Both the position numbers and the translations under genes were made by a program. From Bugula neritina (Eukaryota; Bryozoa; Gymnolaemata; Cheilostomatida; Bugulidae), in NCBI GenBank assembly GCA_964035545.1, contig OZ037770.1:5253662-5313661 (forward strand): a stretch of DNA of 60,000 bases. The letters are read 5' to 3'. Within the stretch, counting starts at the first letter, position 1. Every line of letters starts with the position of its first letter. This document shows positions 1-13,830 of the stretch, piece by piece. The notes beneath the pieces were generated by a model that saw nothing but the letters and a program-made list of their open reading frames with translations, ran no database searches and was not told the origin of the DNA.

Positions 1-275
<275 letters not shown>

Positions 276-480
276 GGCGTTGTTTCAATGACAACAAAGA
301 ATTCACAGTATTCACATTTATGACTTTTAGTTCCAAGTTTAGGTGCGGAGCAAAATTAAGTTATAGAAATAGGGGTCAAAGCTAAAATATATAAAAATGA
401 TTACAGCTTTAAAAATGAATCAAAACCTAAATTGTAACCTAACAAGTAACAGACTAGAAGAAATAGTGTATGTCATATAC

Positions 481-2787
481 CAGGGTTGTGGGTGCGCATG
501 TACTCAGCTGAACTATAAATAACTTTCTCTCTCACTTCATCAGACAGTAGGGACAGTGACTTCTGTTCAAATACAATAGTAATATATCTTATAAGTATAT
601 CAACAGATGAACAGATGTCTTAAATTATAATTAGACAAATGCAATTTTTAATGCTTTCATAAACATAACGTACATATATTTTCTTAGGATAAATCTAATT
701 CCGTTGAACTAAATGCCAAGTTTTACCAATTAAAATACCGAAACCAGGACTAGTAGCTGAAACAACAAAGCAAGCAGTGAACTCACCAACAGGTGTGAAG
801 TGAACATAGCAGAAATACGAATTTGCATGTAGGAGCCATACGGAGTTATATTTTCAGTAATACCTTCCATCATTTTGACAATGTTTTTAGCATTGCCATT
901 AGCTTCCTGAACCCTTTAAAGCAATCTAATTCAATTGCAAAACTTGAATGGAGCCAATAATAACAAACTGAAAATGAAGTCATTTTTATTCTTAGTTTGC
1001 AGTCACAGTTGTCGTTTTGATAAAGATACAAAATATTGTTATTAAAAACTTTTTTAATAAAAAGATGCTGATATATCACTGATGATAAAGTACATTATAT
1101 GACGTGTGTGGATCCCAAAAGTAACAGTTATAAGATAAAAGTCAAACATGTTATATGAAATTGAATATGTTATATAAAATTTGCTGATACCTTATGACAC
1201 ATTGTCAAGCATACGGTGTTGGGCTGCATGCACTGCAAAAAGCTGTAATGTGAAGCTTGCTATGTTAATTATAATCAGCAAAGTACTGAATCAGATCACA
1301 TTTCAGATCAAGTCACAGTTCAAGTCAATTATGGCAATGCATGACTTTATAGCGTTTAATGAATTGAAAATACAATATAACCAATGAATTGCTCCAACAG
1401 CATTTATCACAGTTTCTAAAATACTTTTTTCTAATCATAGTACCAAAAACTCAAGCAACAGATAGTTCAAGTGCTTGCTATATAAAGTTATTAAATACAG
1501 TTTTATTGATTCCATATTCTATAAAACTCTTGTCACCGCTCGGTACTGATCCCGACACCCGCCAGTTGCAAGTGCAGACGCACTAACCATTACACCAAAA
1601 TGTCTATTGGATAATCGCAATATTACGCACTTGCTGAAAACTTAACTCATTCCAGAACATTTTTGAAGACAAGTTGCATATAGTCAACACTCTAACTAAG
1701 TCCACAGGTAAGTTGAATAAAATTAGCTTGAGTAAACTTTGAGAATTAGTAAGTCATTTAGCTGTCCCATGCATAAAGAAGGTAGACAACTTAAAAATAG
1801 TTCTTAGGTATTTCATGAACTACACATTGCTACGCTTCGGGCCGTCATATACCAACCCCCTAATTTACTTGAAAGAGAAAGGAAACTCACTTGTCTATGG
1901 CTTCCATTACCATCAGAACAAAAGTGCCACTGTTGGCTTTAGCCAGTTTATCAATATTATACCTAACATCGGCTATAGTCACACCCCCAACAAACTGGTC
2001 ATAGAACAAAGGCTTTACAACGGCAGAAGACAGTCTTTTACCCAGAATTCTCTGTGTCCTTTCAAATATCTGTAACAAAACAATTGCTGCTCAATACTCT
2101 ACAAATATTTTCCAACTGAGACATAATATATGTACAGAACTAACAATATTCTATAACATTGTTACACCTTTATATTATGTCTGTTTAAATTACTGAGTGA
2201 AGCACATCACCAATTTATGTGATGGTAAAGGTAACTGATATCATTGACTTCGATAATATTGCTAATAAATATTTTATTCACTTTTTTATTTACTTTGCTT
2301 TCTATAAAATTGCATGATAATTGGCAAATTTCCAAGTTTTACTGGTTAAGAGTTGTATGCTCCTGCCACTTATCACAATATCACATTGTGCAATTTTACA
2401 ACTTCACTATAATAAGATAATGATGTGCAATATTATATAAAGTTGTGGTGTTTTGTAATACAATACCATATATAATTTATATAATAAGTTTCAAAAGTAA
2501 GGTAAAGCGAGACTCAGTATGTAACACATAACCTCTGCTGATCTGCTGACAAATGTCCTGTTGGAACAAACTCTGAAGACTGTCAGAGCTCTCACAATCT
2601 CCCACAATGACTTCTCTTTGAAAGCTTGCTTGTGATCAGTGAAATCCAAGTCTGCAACTGGAGATGTCGCTGTACTTTCTGCAACTGTTTCTTGGTTTAC
2701 TAAAACTGCCTTTTGCTGACGGGGCAAGACAGTTGATAGATATTTCTGCTGCTGAAAATGTCGGGCAGAGAGCTTGAGAAAAGACAT
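481..2787 (-). CDS. PRODH2-like proline/hydroxyproline dehydrogenase, 5' part only
   Basis: FAD-dependent mitochondrial enzymes of this family oxidise proline or hydroxyproline to the pyrroline carboxylate. Visible exons on the minus strand are 2787-2533 (85 codons, starting at an ATG with a basic, Ser/Gln-rich N-terminus suited to mitochondrial import), 2069-1891, 906-787 and, less surely, 562-481. Exon 1 contains LDFTDHKQAFKEKSLWEIVR, the typical family N-terminus. Exon 2 has ILGKRLSSAVVKPLFYDQFV, and exon 3 has SYMQIRISAMFTSHLL, which resembles the core beta strand of PRODH2 more than PRODH. Exon 2 ends in phase 2 and exon 3 begins in phase 0, so at least one small exon between 906 and 1891 was not found. 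The exon 1 donor (gttatg) is weak. The FAD-binding barrel and C-terminus lie beyond the left edge. Assignment to PRODH2 rather than PRODH is by recalled similarity. Confidence 0.72.
1530..1602 (-). repeat. Degenerate tRNA-derived SINE head
   Basis: On the minus strand the segment reads like a tRNA 5' half: a D-arm with GGTGTAATGGTTAG (box A) and a decayed box B region about 35 nt further on. It resembles the tRNA-like units at 50579-50872. It lies in an intron of the PRODH2-like gene. It is not a functional tRNA because the acceptor stem does not close. Confidence 0.5.
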
Positions 2788-4585
2788 TACTGGACAAGTC
2801 AAAATCTGAGTGCAAATTAAACTTGTTTTACAAAACAATGTTGTTGGAGGATCTAATGTCAGCTGTCAAGTGTGGTTACTGCAGAATGTGTTGTACTGTG
2901 AACAGTAAACTTCTAACACTCAGTTTGATTGGCCTAACAGGAGTGTCTGGTCAGTTACTTACAACAAACCGGACACTGTGTAACATATTAATATAACACT
3001 GAAGTAAAGATTTACACTATAATCTAATTATAATATTATTTGCCTACATCAGTCTTGGTATATTTAGCTCCCTTCCAAGGACTGCATTGTGCAAACGATT
3101 TTCTCATTGATGCATGGGGACAGTGTCTTTAAGGACACAAATCCATTCAAACGGTTCTATCAAATGAAAATGATGCGAAGCTGATTTATGTATCGATGCC
3201 CTTTAACCTTTTGGTGCGAAGCCTTTCAATCAAGTCGGATAAACTCTTTTGTCACAGAGGCAGAGATCGGCAATCGTACTGGCTCTAGTTACATAGTTAC
3301 AAGATGTAAGCAATAAAATTCTCCAACTACGACTAAAAACTAAAATGTTATTTCACAACCAATTTGAACAAATTATTTCATGTATTTTAGCTGCCATTAT
3401 TTTAAATAATTATTTGTCACTGTGGATTTTCGTAATTTTTCTGTGATTGTAAAGAATTAAACTTCCAATGGCTAAAACAAGCCAACAGCTAGTTCAAAAG
3501 TAGGTTTCATTCTGAAAACATTTTGATTTAGTAAGCCTTTTATTTTATGCACCATGAAAAGTAAGGCATTCATTTGTTAAAACCTTTAAAATTTAAAAAA
3601 AAGTTTGACGCAATGAACTTAATTTAGCAAAAACCAAGATAGAGTGAATGGCGTAAAGTACCATGAAGTAGTAGCATTGACTCGATATTAGCCATATCTG
3701 TCGACAATATGCCGCTGCAGGAGTGCGTGTTTTGCTGGCAGAATAGTCTTAGAGCACATTATTTAAAGAAAAGACAACTTCGCACGAAATGCCTGTAGCA
3801 CTGTGTTCCTTTTATTCTGTTTAACTTGGGCAGGAATATTTGTGAAAAGGTAGTTAGTGCGCTGTGAAAGCTTAATATAAATTAAAAATAAAATTTCATT
3901 GCAGCAACTTGGATATATGACTATGAAGTTATATGCACCTACATATTGACTGAAGAAATTATTGGGTATAATGAAATTTTTGTGTTTAGTGCTTTTTTTA
4001 AATATCCAGGTTCAAAATAACCCCTTTTGGAAATTCATGCTGTCTTTAAAATAATTACCACATAAATTTTGTGCATCAGTTTGGGGTTTCTTGTTTTTAA
4101 TCCTAAATGTTAGCTATATTCTAAAATCAGTGTCAGAAGAATGGTGGTGTCATCACTGCGTGCAAGAAATGCTGCTTCATTGATTTCTGTTTAATTTTGA
4201 TATTTTATGCTGTTATGTGATACAACCTGTAAGTTTTACTGTTAGTGCACCAACTGTTAGTACTATACTACTACTGCTAACACTACTACTACTACTACTA
4301 TTACTACTACTACCACTGCTACTAGTACTACTACTACTACTACTGCTACTACTACCACTGCTATAGTACTACTACTACTACTGCTACTAATAGTACTAGT
4401 ACTACTACTACTAATAGTACTATCACTACTACTACTAATAGTACTAGTACTACTGCTGCTGCTTCTACTAATACTCTGATTACAGCCACTATAACTACTG
4501 CTACTACCACCAGATCAAAATTGTCATTGACACATTGTTCAATACAAGACTAAAAAGTGAACTACACAAATTTATGAAATAATAT
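2788..4585. other. Spacer between PRODH2-like 5' end and RPF1 3' end
   Basis: No convincing exon was seen on either strand. It should hold the promoter of the PRODH2-like gene just above 2787, but no clear motif was recognised. The only distinct structure is the imperfect trinucleotide tract at 4262-4500. Confidence 0.5.
4262..4500. repeat. Imperfect (ACT)n trinucleotide tract
   Basis: About 240 bases are mostly built from ACT/CTA triplets, with interruptions such as AGTACTAGT and TGCTGCTGC. It lies in the spacer downstream of RPF1. Confidence 0.95.
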
Positions 4586-4591
4586 TTTATT
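4586..4591 (-). terminator. Poly(A) signal of RPF1
   Basis: AATAAA on the minus strand, about 47 bases after the RPF1 stop codon at 4638. Position and sequence suit the polyadenylation signal of that gene. Confidence 0.65.
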
Positions 4592-4637
4592 TTGGTTCAC
4601 TTTGCATATAGAAAATATAAATACTAATGAAATGGGT

Positions 4638-7600
4638 TCAGAGATTAAACTTCCTACGGCTGGTATCCATTTCATGTCTCTTGTGCATCCATTCATATTC
4701 ACCGAACTTGGAGTCAAACGTCCCCTTCTGAATAGAACGCAGTTTGAGTGTGAATCTTGGGCCAAGCTCGTGCAAACCACACTTCTTCTCATTGCGGAAC
4801 TGAAAATGATATACAGTAGTAGTAGTAGAGCAGTGTTTGAACTATACATTATAATATGCAATATCATTTGTAATATAATACAGCAGCTTCTATTGAAGTA
4901 AAATATTTTATATAATACACAGATATCTATTTAAAAAGAAAATACTGATCTCCAATGGTATCTGGATTATTGAGTACAAACTTGATATCTCCAGTTTTTA
5001 GCTAGTTTCACAATTTAGTTGCTAATGTATATGTCTTCTTTGTCCTATTCTAAGAAAATTTTAATAAGTATGAGGGCTTTATCAAATTTTGCTTGAATTC
5101 CTATACTTGAACCTAATCTTTTATTGAATTGGGAGATGAGGACCAGAATGAAAAACACCATCATAGTTCGTATAAATATTTAGCTTGTATTACGACAATG
5201 ATGCTGCATTTCAAGGTTGGAACTTGGAACTCCCAACTCTAAATCTCCAAATTGGAGAATCTCTCACTACTGCCGTGTTGAAGATCTAATGCACTCAGTC
5301 ACCTGCAACTCGGAGCTGCTTGTAGAATGATTCAACTAAAACCATCATTAGCCCAAGTTCTAGTTCATTATTTCTTGGGAGGGGGGACTGGGGTGCTTGC
5401 TACATTTTATTCAATCTAAAGGAAAGATGCTGCCATTTTCCATTACCTCTAAACCAATGGGGTTTCTCTACCACAACTAATCTAATAACAACTGTATCTC
5501 ACCTGATATCTGTGATGTCTAAAGAAGATGAAGTCTCTTTGATTGTGAAATGTGATGACCCTGCGACCATTGAACTGAGGGTCATGAGGGAACAGCGAGG
5601 CAAACATCCTTCCCACGGTCAGCCCTAGCCTTGTGTTGAAGTTGTTGAGTATTACCTCTGGAAGATGGGACGTCGTCTCCCCAGCCTTCCTTATTTCAGT
5701 CTGAAACGAGAAACATCATAGCAAATAGCTATGGAGATGCTGGATTACTTATTGTTTATGTGTACCCTCAATATAGCTATAGGTAGTCCACCAGTATGTC
5801 TCACATGTTAGTTGAAACATATCTTTACAACAGTGTGATAACATGTAATAGCCAATATTAACTAAGGCCATTTCCCTATATTATCAATATGCAGTCAACT
5901 ACATACTATGACCTTGTTACATAATAGAATACAAGTATGTCAGGCATCATAACAACTAAGCGACAGGAAGTAACAAGAGAGGACAACATCATATTGAATC
6001 AAAACCTATATTTCCCAAATAAGTGAAATTAAACTAGCAAGTATGCTACAGAAAAAAACTTTAAATCTTTCATTTAACATGTAGCAGAAAATCAACTGGA
6101 GAGAGGACTGCATCATTATTACTATTTCGTGTAAAATTTTACGATTGACCTATTTAAAGAAGCGTTTGACCGAGGAACAAGACTCACTCTTATTCTGGAA
6201 GTGGTTAGTTTGAAATGCATTGTGGGTCCGTCTGGTATGTGAGAAATAACCATCCCATTCGGTTTCTTTCTATCCTCATTGATCACTATAACGTCTGTAT
6301 AATTACGCTCTTTGGCTTTCAGTATGATCTTCTTGAGATCTTGGTCGTGTCTGCTGAAGAACTCAGAGTTGGGGATGGTTAGGGCCAGCTGCTTACAGAA
6401 CACCTGGTGAGTAGACAGAGAGATGTGTGCTACTTGTATACATACACATCTAATGGACTCACTACCAGCATGTGAGAGACTAGACGGCAGAGGGAAGACA
6501 ACTTAGAAACAAACTCCTCGGAATATTGCAGTACTACTCTCACTAACTTACTATTCAAGCAAGATACTCCTAGAGGGAGACAGAGTGTAACTCACCCTGG
6601 TGCGAACACACGGCTTATCAGAGGTGGTGATGAGTATTTTAGGCTGAGTTTCTCTGTTGAAGTAGGGGGCCAGTTCATCCGTCATTTGATCAGCCAGTAC
6701 CTGCAGGAGAGATCACTGGTTACACTACTAACTGTATTACTAGCTGTATTACTAGCTGTATTACTAACTGTATTACTAGCTGTATTACTAGCTGTATTAC
6801 TAGCTGTATTACTAACTGTATTACTAGATGTATTACTAGCTGTATTACTAGCTGTATTACTAGCTGTATTACTAGCTGTATTACTAGCTGTATTACTAAC
6901 TGTATTACTAGCTGTATTACTAGCTGTATTACTAACTGTATTACTAGCTGTATTACTAACTGTATTACTAGATGTATTACTAGCTGTATTACTAGCTGTA
7001 TTACTAGCTGTATTACTAGCTGTATTACTAACTGTATTACTAGCTGTATTACTAGCTGTATTACTAGCTGTATTACTAGCTGTATTACTAGTTGTATTAC
7101 TAACTGTATAACTAACTGTATTACTAGTTGTATTACTAGCCCTATTACTAACTGTATTACTAGATGTATTACTAACTGTATTACTAGTTGTATTACTATT
7201 TGTATTTCTAGCTCTATTACTAACTGTATTACTAGTTATATTGCTAACTGTATTACTAGCTGTATTACTAACTGTATTACTAGTTGAGTCAGTCTACTTC
7301 ACTTAGTACACATCAGCAAATCATGACCAAAAATTAAATTTTGCCAAAAATTCATTAGAGTTAACCACATGGAACAACTTTATGCGTTGATTCTGACTAC
7401 ACACAGCCAAAACAGCTGGGAGAGGGTTCCATAGGTACAACATTAAAGCATAACGTTCTGTCACATGAGTTAAATATATATATATATATACATTATGTGC
7501 TGACCGTGATGAAAAATCACCACAGCCATTAATGATTATTAAATTATTGAATACACAGTAAACTCGTGTGATCTACTCATCATATCTGTAGCAGTAATTC

Positions 7601-10600
7601 AACACCCATTGGCTTGCTACTGAAAAACTAAAAATATACTTTCCAATTATATGAGAAGTTGTCTTCTTGTGTATCAGCATTAAACTATAGCAAAGTACAT
7701 CCAAAACGCAAGAATATTCAAATTTGTTTTTTACCCACTAGTAACATAAACCATACTTATACAAATTTCTTCAGCTCAAAAATCCTTCAAAAATTTACAT
7801 AGTTTATGTCACCTAAACTTGAAAAATAACTTTGTTGAAACAGTAGAGAGCAGCCGTGGTCTAGGGGTTTCGCTTACTAATCACAAAGTAATGGGTTCGA
7901 ACCCGACAAGGGCCATTGGCGATGTAAGGAAGAGCATCCAGTCATAATTGCTCCTGTGCCACATTTGAATAAGTCCTTAGCTCAATTTAAAAAATCTCCT
8001 TCCATCAGGGTTTCTCACAGGGATAGTGACTATAAACTTGCGTGAGTTTATTTTTGTTTAAACATCAAAGATTTTAATTTTAAATCTGTAACTGTGTGTA
8101 TTATACTTTGAAAAAAGAAGACAACTGCCATAATAACTGAAATACTGTCTTGTCAACTCACCTCTTCATCGTCGTATGTCATGGTCTCATCATACACTCT
8201 CTGATTCTCAATAGTCTTGGGCACCTTCTTCTCCACCGCATCTTCACCTACACACAACACACAATATCTACAGCGATGGAGCTCAGTCTATCTGCTGTAA
8301 TATGACTCGATATTCAATAACAGAGGAGACGAGTCAAAATAGAGCAGAAAAACTTTTATTATGTCAAATTTATTTGAAACAGATTTGAATCTCAATTTCA
8401 TGAGCCTCAAAAAATATTGCCACATGAAAAGTTACCAAGGCAAGGTCAAAGGTTCATAAACAACATTCCAATGAGAATTATATAAAGCAGCAACCGGCTA
8501 AATAATTAACAATTGCCAGCATTTAAAGTAAACCTACTCTCAAATTAGAATTGAATATCAAAATCTTGTTCAACGCTTCGTACGTACCTTGTTCTTTTAC
8601 CAGCTTCTTCTTAGCCTTTTTTAATTTGGACTTGGCTTTTGATTTTTGATGCTTCAGCTGTTTGAAGAGTTCTTGTCTTCTCTTCTTATTCCGTATGTTG
8701 GACAAGTTTCTGGAGGAATAATCTACTTCTGCTTCCATTCCTGATCACAATAGAACTTTCAGTTATTGAAAGATATTACTGAAACTTTTGCATATCAATA
8801 AATAGTAGGGAGTTGCATATTTTAATCAATATAGTATTTTGTAGCATGTAAAATATTGTGAATGAGTTCCCTAAAAATATGATCATTTAGCCTTGCATAA
8901 TGACTTCATAGAATGTCTTAACTTTTCCTTATTAGGGAATTCCTACCATGGAAAGTGTTTTAACGATATAAAGAGAGAAAAGGCCTTAAAACTAGCTGTC
9001 AGCTCACAAGAGATGAACATATTCCAGGACTCATTAGATAGGTAAATAGGCTTTAGTAATACTTGCGTCATCAATGTAAAGGTTAACTTGTTGTCCCAAT
9101 AATTTACTAAATATTATCTAACAATTAGAAAACTTAATATTTTATACCTGTACCATTCACCGTGCTAAACTAATTCCAATTAACTTAAATATCAAATGTA
9201 TTGCAAACTAACAGTTACCTACTATGTTATGCACAAAGTAAATATTATTCCATAATCATGAATAAATAAATATCTATAATCGTGTCGTCCTTGATCATGA
9301 TTACTCTGTTTGCTTTACTATGACTATTTGAGAAATGATGTAAGTTTATTGCAGTTTATTAGAGTTAGTAGTGAGAGCCATGCTCAGCCCCCTCCCCCCC
9401 CCCCCCCCCCCGTGACTAAATCTGTGGTGAGTTTAACCTCATATTGATAGATGCAATGACAAAGTAAATCACTAGATATGTTAAACAGTCACTTTTGTCT
9501 TATTCTTTAGAGTTTAGAAGTTCAAAGTTGACAGAACCAGTGAAACTGAGTATTATGACAAAATTATGTTTATACTTGGATGACATGGAGGACAACTACC
9601 AAATTATAGACTACTATCAGTAAGAAAGCAACAAGGAATTTTCATTCATACTGCATGTTAATTACATTTTATACTTACAGAAGGTATGATTGATTGCCTC
9701 AGTAAGAATACAGTAACACTAACAGTTGGTTCTAAAGCCATAGTTAAACTATCAGATAGTAATAGATAGCATAATGATCATCGAGTCACTATTATGAGTC
9801 AACTATCAGGGGTAAACTATAACTTATACTTATCCTACTGTTATTAGACATATGAGCCGGGCCCATGTCCAATGGCTACACACTCAAACTATAAGTATAA
9901 CTAAAACTAAATATAGGCTAAGTATAAATATCACTAATACTATACTTAGTTACAATAGTATAGTAATACAAATACGAATACTAAATAGCCACTATTTAGA
10001 TATGCTCAAACTAAAGATGATAGTAATTTATACACTAAGAGTAAGTCTAACTATTTATGAGTAAGACTTATCTGACTAAACTTTTACTTTGAGCTTTAAA
10101 TCTCTCAGTATTTGCTAATTAGTTATGGATAATTAATACCAACAGTTACTAGTTAGTGTTACTATTAGACACAGTTCACCATCATCCATCAACATGATAA
10201 GGATCACTAAATGACTACAAGTACATTGAATAATTTATTTAGTACTATTACTACTCATGATAATTTCCAATCTATCAGAATTTGCCAGGCTCAAACTGAG
10301 TCTCACTCTCAGATTATTATAACATTCAAGTTGAGCTTGAATTTTGGTTTTAGTTTGATTTTTAGCACTGGGTTAACCTCTATACTTCAAGTATAACTTC
10401 ACTTGAACTATAAGCTATGGTATAAATATTAGTTATAGTTATACAAATATTTATACTAACAGTAATACTGTTAGTATTGTTGTTAAACCTGAAGTTATTC
10501 ATAATCATTATCACTTTTACTTCATTGTAATCATAATGTGATAGACTATTTACTATAGTTTTACTTTAAGTTAACTTTAGAGTTTAGTCTTCAAGTTGAT

Positions 10601-12105
10601 TAGTATTACTATTAGTATTAGTATCACTTATTACTTATTAGTCAAACTTGAATAAGTGGAGTTTATATTATAACAATTATAATACATACAGAATAAAAAC
10701 AAATTAGTACAACAATAATCATGATGAACAAGGATTATAACAAATTAATTATATTTAATGAACTATAAGTATTAGTGTTAGTATACTTATAACTATAGGA
10801 TTTGATTTTAGATTAAGAATAAGTCACTGATGCTAACTGTCAGTAATAATAATGGTATAACTATAAGTATAATTATACTAAGACTATAGTCTATAAGTAT
10901 TAGTATAGTCATACTGTATACAATCAGCATACTACTAGTGCTAGTACCAGTATAAACTAAAACCATAAAGAATACAAATAATATAAACTATTAGTCACAC
11001 ACTCACAGGTGTTACTACTTACTATTAGATTTACTATAAGTATGAAATTAACTCATGATCAAGTATACCTACAACTACGAGTATAAGTAGAACCTGAGGC
11101 TGAGCCATTAGGCATTACGATTCAGGCTAGATTTAGTTTTACCATAAGTGATAAGTCCATAAGTCTAACATAAGATAAATTTTAGTTATACTTGCAGTTA
11201 TACTAAATCTAATACGTATACTTGTAGCAGATAAGACTAGTACTAGTACTCAAGTAGACAATCAGTTCATGATGTCAATGATACTGATGGTCATAGTATT
11301 ACTATCAGTATTCCTTTATCAGACTTAGTATTATATTAGGACTTAGTAAAACTAGATTATTAGTATTACTATTACTTGTTCAAGAAGTAGAAGTAAATTA
11401 AGATAAAAACTGAGACTTAGATTACATAGATAGACAATATGAATATGATTATCAATCATTATCACCATTTTGATTATGGTTATGACATTATAATTATGAT
11501 ATTGATTATCATCATCATTAATTTTAAAGTTAATATTTATACTTTAATTTTAGGTTTCAACTTGATAACTTAAACTAAAACTTAAAGTGAATCTTTATTT
11601 TATACTACTAGTACTAGTAATACTAATAGTAATATAATCACTATTACTATTACTGTATATAGTATTAGTATTACTATTAGTATTAGTATTACTAATACTA
11701 ATACTAATAGTAATACTAATAGTCAGTAATACTAATAGTAATATTTATACGTTATTACTAATAGTACTACTAATAGTAATGTTATACTGTATGATTAAGT
11801 TATGATTAAGTATGATTATTATTATGTATTCTGATTATGATAAACTTTTAGTTTTACTTCAACTTGAACAGTTTAAGTTCAACTAGTTTAAGTTAATACT
11901 AATAGTTATACTTAAACTTATAGTTCATTAAATGATTAATTGATTAAAATACTTTATTATAATTATTTGGAGTTAAAAAAAAACACACGCGTCTTCGTAC
12001 TAAAAAGTGAATAATAATCAATAAATAATGGGAATAGTGTTCTTAAACTTTACTAGGATTGGTTTTACCTTTGTCTTGAATTGGAAGCTGATCGTTAGCA
12101 GCCAT
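4638..12105 (-). CDS. RPF1: RPF1, ribosome production factor 1 (Brix-domain protein)
   Basis: A nucleolar Brix-family protein needed for maturation of the large ribosomal subunit RNA. Seven coding exons on the minus strand: 12105-12069, 8740-8588, 8247-8162, 6700-6596, 6403-6188, 5700-5503 and 4799-4638. All junctions are GT-AG with matching phases, giving 318 aa (the human protein, as recalled, is about 349). Residues 14-70 are a Lys-rich helical N-terminus. The Brix domain runs from about 111 to 290, with ILITTSDKP at 114-122, [13 protein letters not shown] in exon 5, [15 protein letters not shown] in exon 6 and the sigma70-like signature [10 protein letters not shown] at 276-285. The C-terminus [10 protein letters not shown] is a family hallmark. 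The 12-codon first exon ([12 protein letters not shown]) is joined on phase agreement: its phase-1 donor fits the acceptor just before a methionine at 8738. If that join is wrong, the protein starts at 8738. Confidence 0.93.
5214..5335. mobile_element. Decayed copy of a small foldback element
   Basis: Contains GGTTGGAACTTGGAACTCCC and GCACTCAGTCACCTGCAACT, both matching the element at 30755-30907 with several differences. It lies in the last intron of RPF1. The left inverted arm is mostly eroded. Confidence 0.55.
6716..7285. repeat. 12-bp minisatellite in an RPF1 intron
   Basis: About 47 copies of GTATTACTAGCT with variants at the last bases (AACT, AGAT, AGTT). The period is a multiple of three, so long spurious Leu/Val-rich reading frames run through it. 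It lies in the intron between the exons at 8247-8162 and 6700-6596. Confidence 0.97.
7847..8048 (+). mobile_element. tRNA-derived SINE, family 1, full-length copy
   Basis: The head has an RNA polymerase III box A (TGGTCTAGGGG) and a box B (GGTTCGAAC at 7894-7902). The body carries GGAAGAGCATCCAGTCATAA and the tail CAGGGATAGTGACTATAAAC. At least six other copies or fragments occur in the window (25246-25450, 28030-28590, 31757-31900, 54165-54230, 55410-55540, 58234-58445). It lies in an intron of RPF1. Confidence 0.85.
9388..9411. repeat. Poly(C) tract
   Basis: Twenty-three C in 24 bases, broken by one T. It stands out strongly in an AT-rich genome and lies in RPF1 intron 1. A possible i-motif/G-quadruplex former, or an assembly-sensitive homopolymer. 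Confidence 0.9.
9700..12040. repeat. Cryptically simple AT-rich DNA filling RPF1 intron 1
   Basis: More than 2 kb is composed of overlapping short words (AGTATTACT, ACTAATACT, AACTATAAGT and their complements) without a fixed period. Stop codons are frequent in all frames and no exon was seen. It resembles a very old, scrambled simple repeat. The same texture resumes at 12480-13830 beyond the promoter segment. Confidence 0.7.
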
Positions 12106-12239
12106 GCTGATTCTTGATAACACAATTACTTTTTGCAGAATGTTTTTGAAGTAAGTCGCTAAAATATATAATAGCAAAACGTTCTGCGCACAGTTTACAA
12201 GTTTCTGTTGAATCAATAATAAAACGTATTCTAGTTCGA

Positions 12240-12330
12240 AGAACAAAGGCTAGTGAGCTAAACATGACGTCAACGGGCGGGTCATTCAATTTCGGCGTGT
12301 AAAAGAACCGTCCGTCTGCAAATTGAAATT
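12240..12330. promoter_or_regulatory. Probable bidirectional RPF1/BRCA2 promoter with CRE and GC box
   Basis: A perfect palindromic CRE (TGACGTCA, about 12265-12272) is followed within a few bases by GGGCGGG, in a short CpG-containing stretch that contrasts with the AT-rich low-complexity DNA on both sides. It sits about 160 bases upstream of the RPF1 start codon. It is the only promoter-like segment between RPF1 and the first BRCA2 coding exon. A non-coding BRCA2 first exon ending near 12390 (AAACTTAG followed by gtaaca) is possible. Transcription from it is inferred, not shown. Confidence 0.55.
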
Positions 12331-12479
12331 TACATGTATCATTCGATTAAAGTTGCTATTTCGACTGTAGTAAAAGCAAACTTAGGTAACACTTGCACTA
12401 TTACTGATTCTTTTTATTTTCACTATTTAAGAGAAGATTTATAATTCCATGACTGTGAAAAATTAAGTTATTTGTATTT

Positions 12480-13830
12480 CAATTTTAAAATTATAATTTA
12501 AATTACTTATACTTATACTAATGTTATACTTATAGTTATACTATTAGTATTACTATTAGTATTACTATTAGTATTAGTATTAGTATTACATTACTATTAC
12601 TATTAGTATTACTATTACTATTTGAGTATTAGTAATAATATTACTATTAGAATTAGTTATAAAATTAAAATAATGATGATACTTTTTGTTTTATAAATTG
12701 AAATTATCAATTTTAATTAGTATTACCCAACAGTAAAGTTCTGTGAGTGAGTAGCACTAACTTTAAGTCAGTAAGTGACTAACAGTAACAATCAGTAACA
12801 TTAACTCAGTAACCGGCAATCTAGAAGTATTAGTATCAGTATGATATTGATTAGCTGTAAGTGTATCAGTATGACTATGAGACTGAGTAACCACTATCAC
12901 TATCAGTATCACTATCAGTATCGGTAACACTAATAAGTGACTAATACTGTAAGTGTAACAGTAATACCTATGCCTATGGTTATAGTTATACTAACACTGA
13001 CAGCAGCAGAACCTCTAACTCTAAGTTTAACTCTAACGCTTACGGCCTATGGCTATGCTAATGAATAATATATTACATTTATATGTGATTCAGATTAACT
13101 CATTATAAAAATCGTCACGTTGAGTGAGTGTGACACAGTATGAGTATCAGTATGAATATCAGTATGAGTACAGTGAGTATGAGTGGTGACTGGTGACCGT
13201 GTTATTAAACCATAAAATTCTGATTCAATCTGGGTATCACACTCACAGTCAAACTCAATATTATAATCCACATTCATATTGTGGAACTGATTGTCACTGT
13301 GAATGTCATTGTTATTGAATTTGATAACAATTTTGAACCATAATCATGATCATAACATTGCTGTCAATTATAATGATAATCATTCATTAGGTTTAGACTT
13401 TTAGGCTACATGGCATTGGCTGTTCTTTAGATTCTCGTGTACTTCGAGTTGTTAAGGTTAGTAAAACTAAAGTATATGTAATCCTGTGAAATTCAATCAG
13501 AGTCAGAGTAATACTGAACTTGAACTAGCAAAGTAATCTGATTCCTCCATTAGTAATGTTATTAATATCAAGCATTAGCTATATTAAATATTACAATTAT
13601 ATAGCTAATTTTTTATAAAGTTAACGTAATACTTAATGTTATACTATTGCTATTAGTATTATAACAACTATAAGTAGTAAAGTATTAGGCATCATTATTT
13701 TTAAGTTTGTGAATATCAGTATCAGTATAAAATTTTCAACTTTCAACTTGAAAGTACCTTGGCCTTATAGTTATTAGTATTACTATCACTTTTAGTACCA
13801 CTAATAGATTTACATTAAACAAATCATATG
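12480..13830. repeat. Cryptically simple AT-rich DNA between the promoter and BRCA2 coding exons
   Basis: Same texture as 9700-12040: runs of ATTAGTATTACT-like words, plus GTATCAGTATGA-like words near 12830-13170. No coding exon was recognised. If BRCA2 transcription starts near 12300, this would be its first intron. Confidence 0.65.

Noticed and set aside
1181-1260. Possible missing exon of the PRODH2-like gene on the minus strand (TGCATGCAGCCC region)
   Set aside because: It has a good acceptor and donor, but the frame required by the neighbouring exons meets a stop.
6686-7111. Long Leu/Val-rich open frame
   Set aside because: It is the 12-bp minisatellite read in frame; the period is a multiple of three and the stretch is intronic to RPF1.
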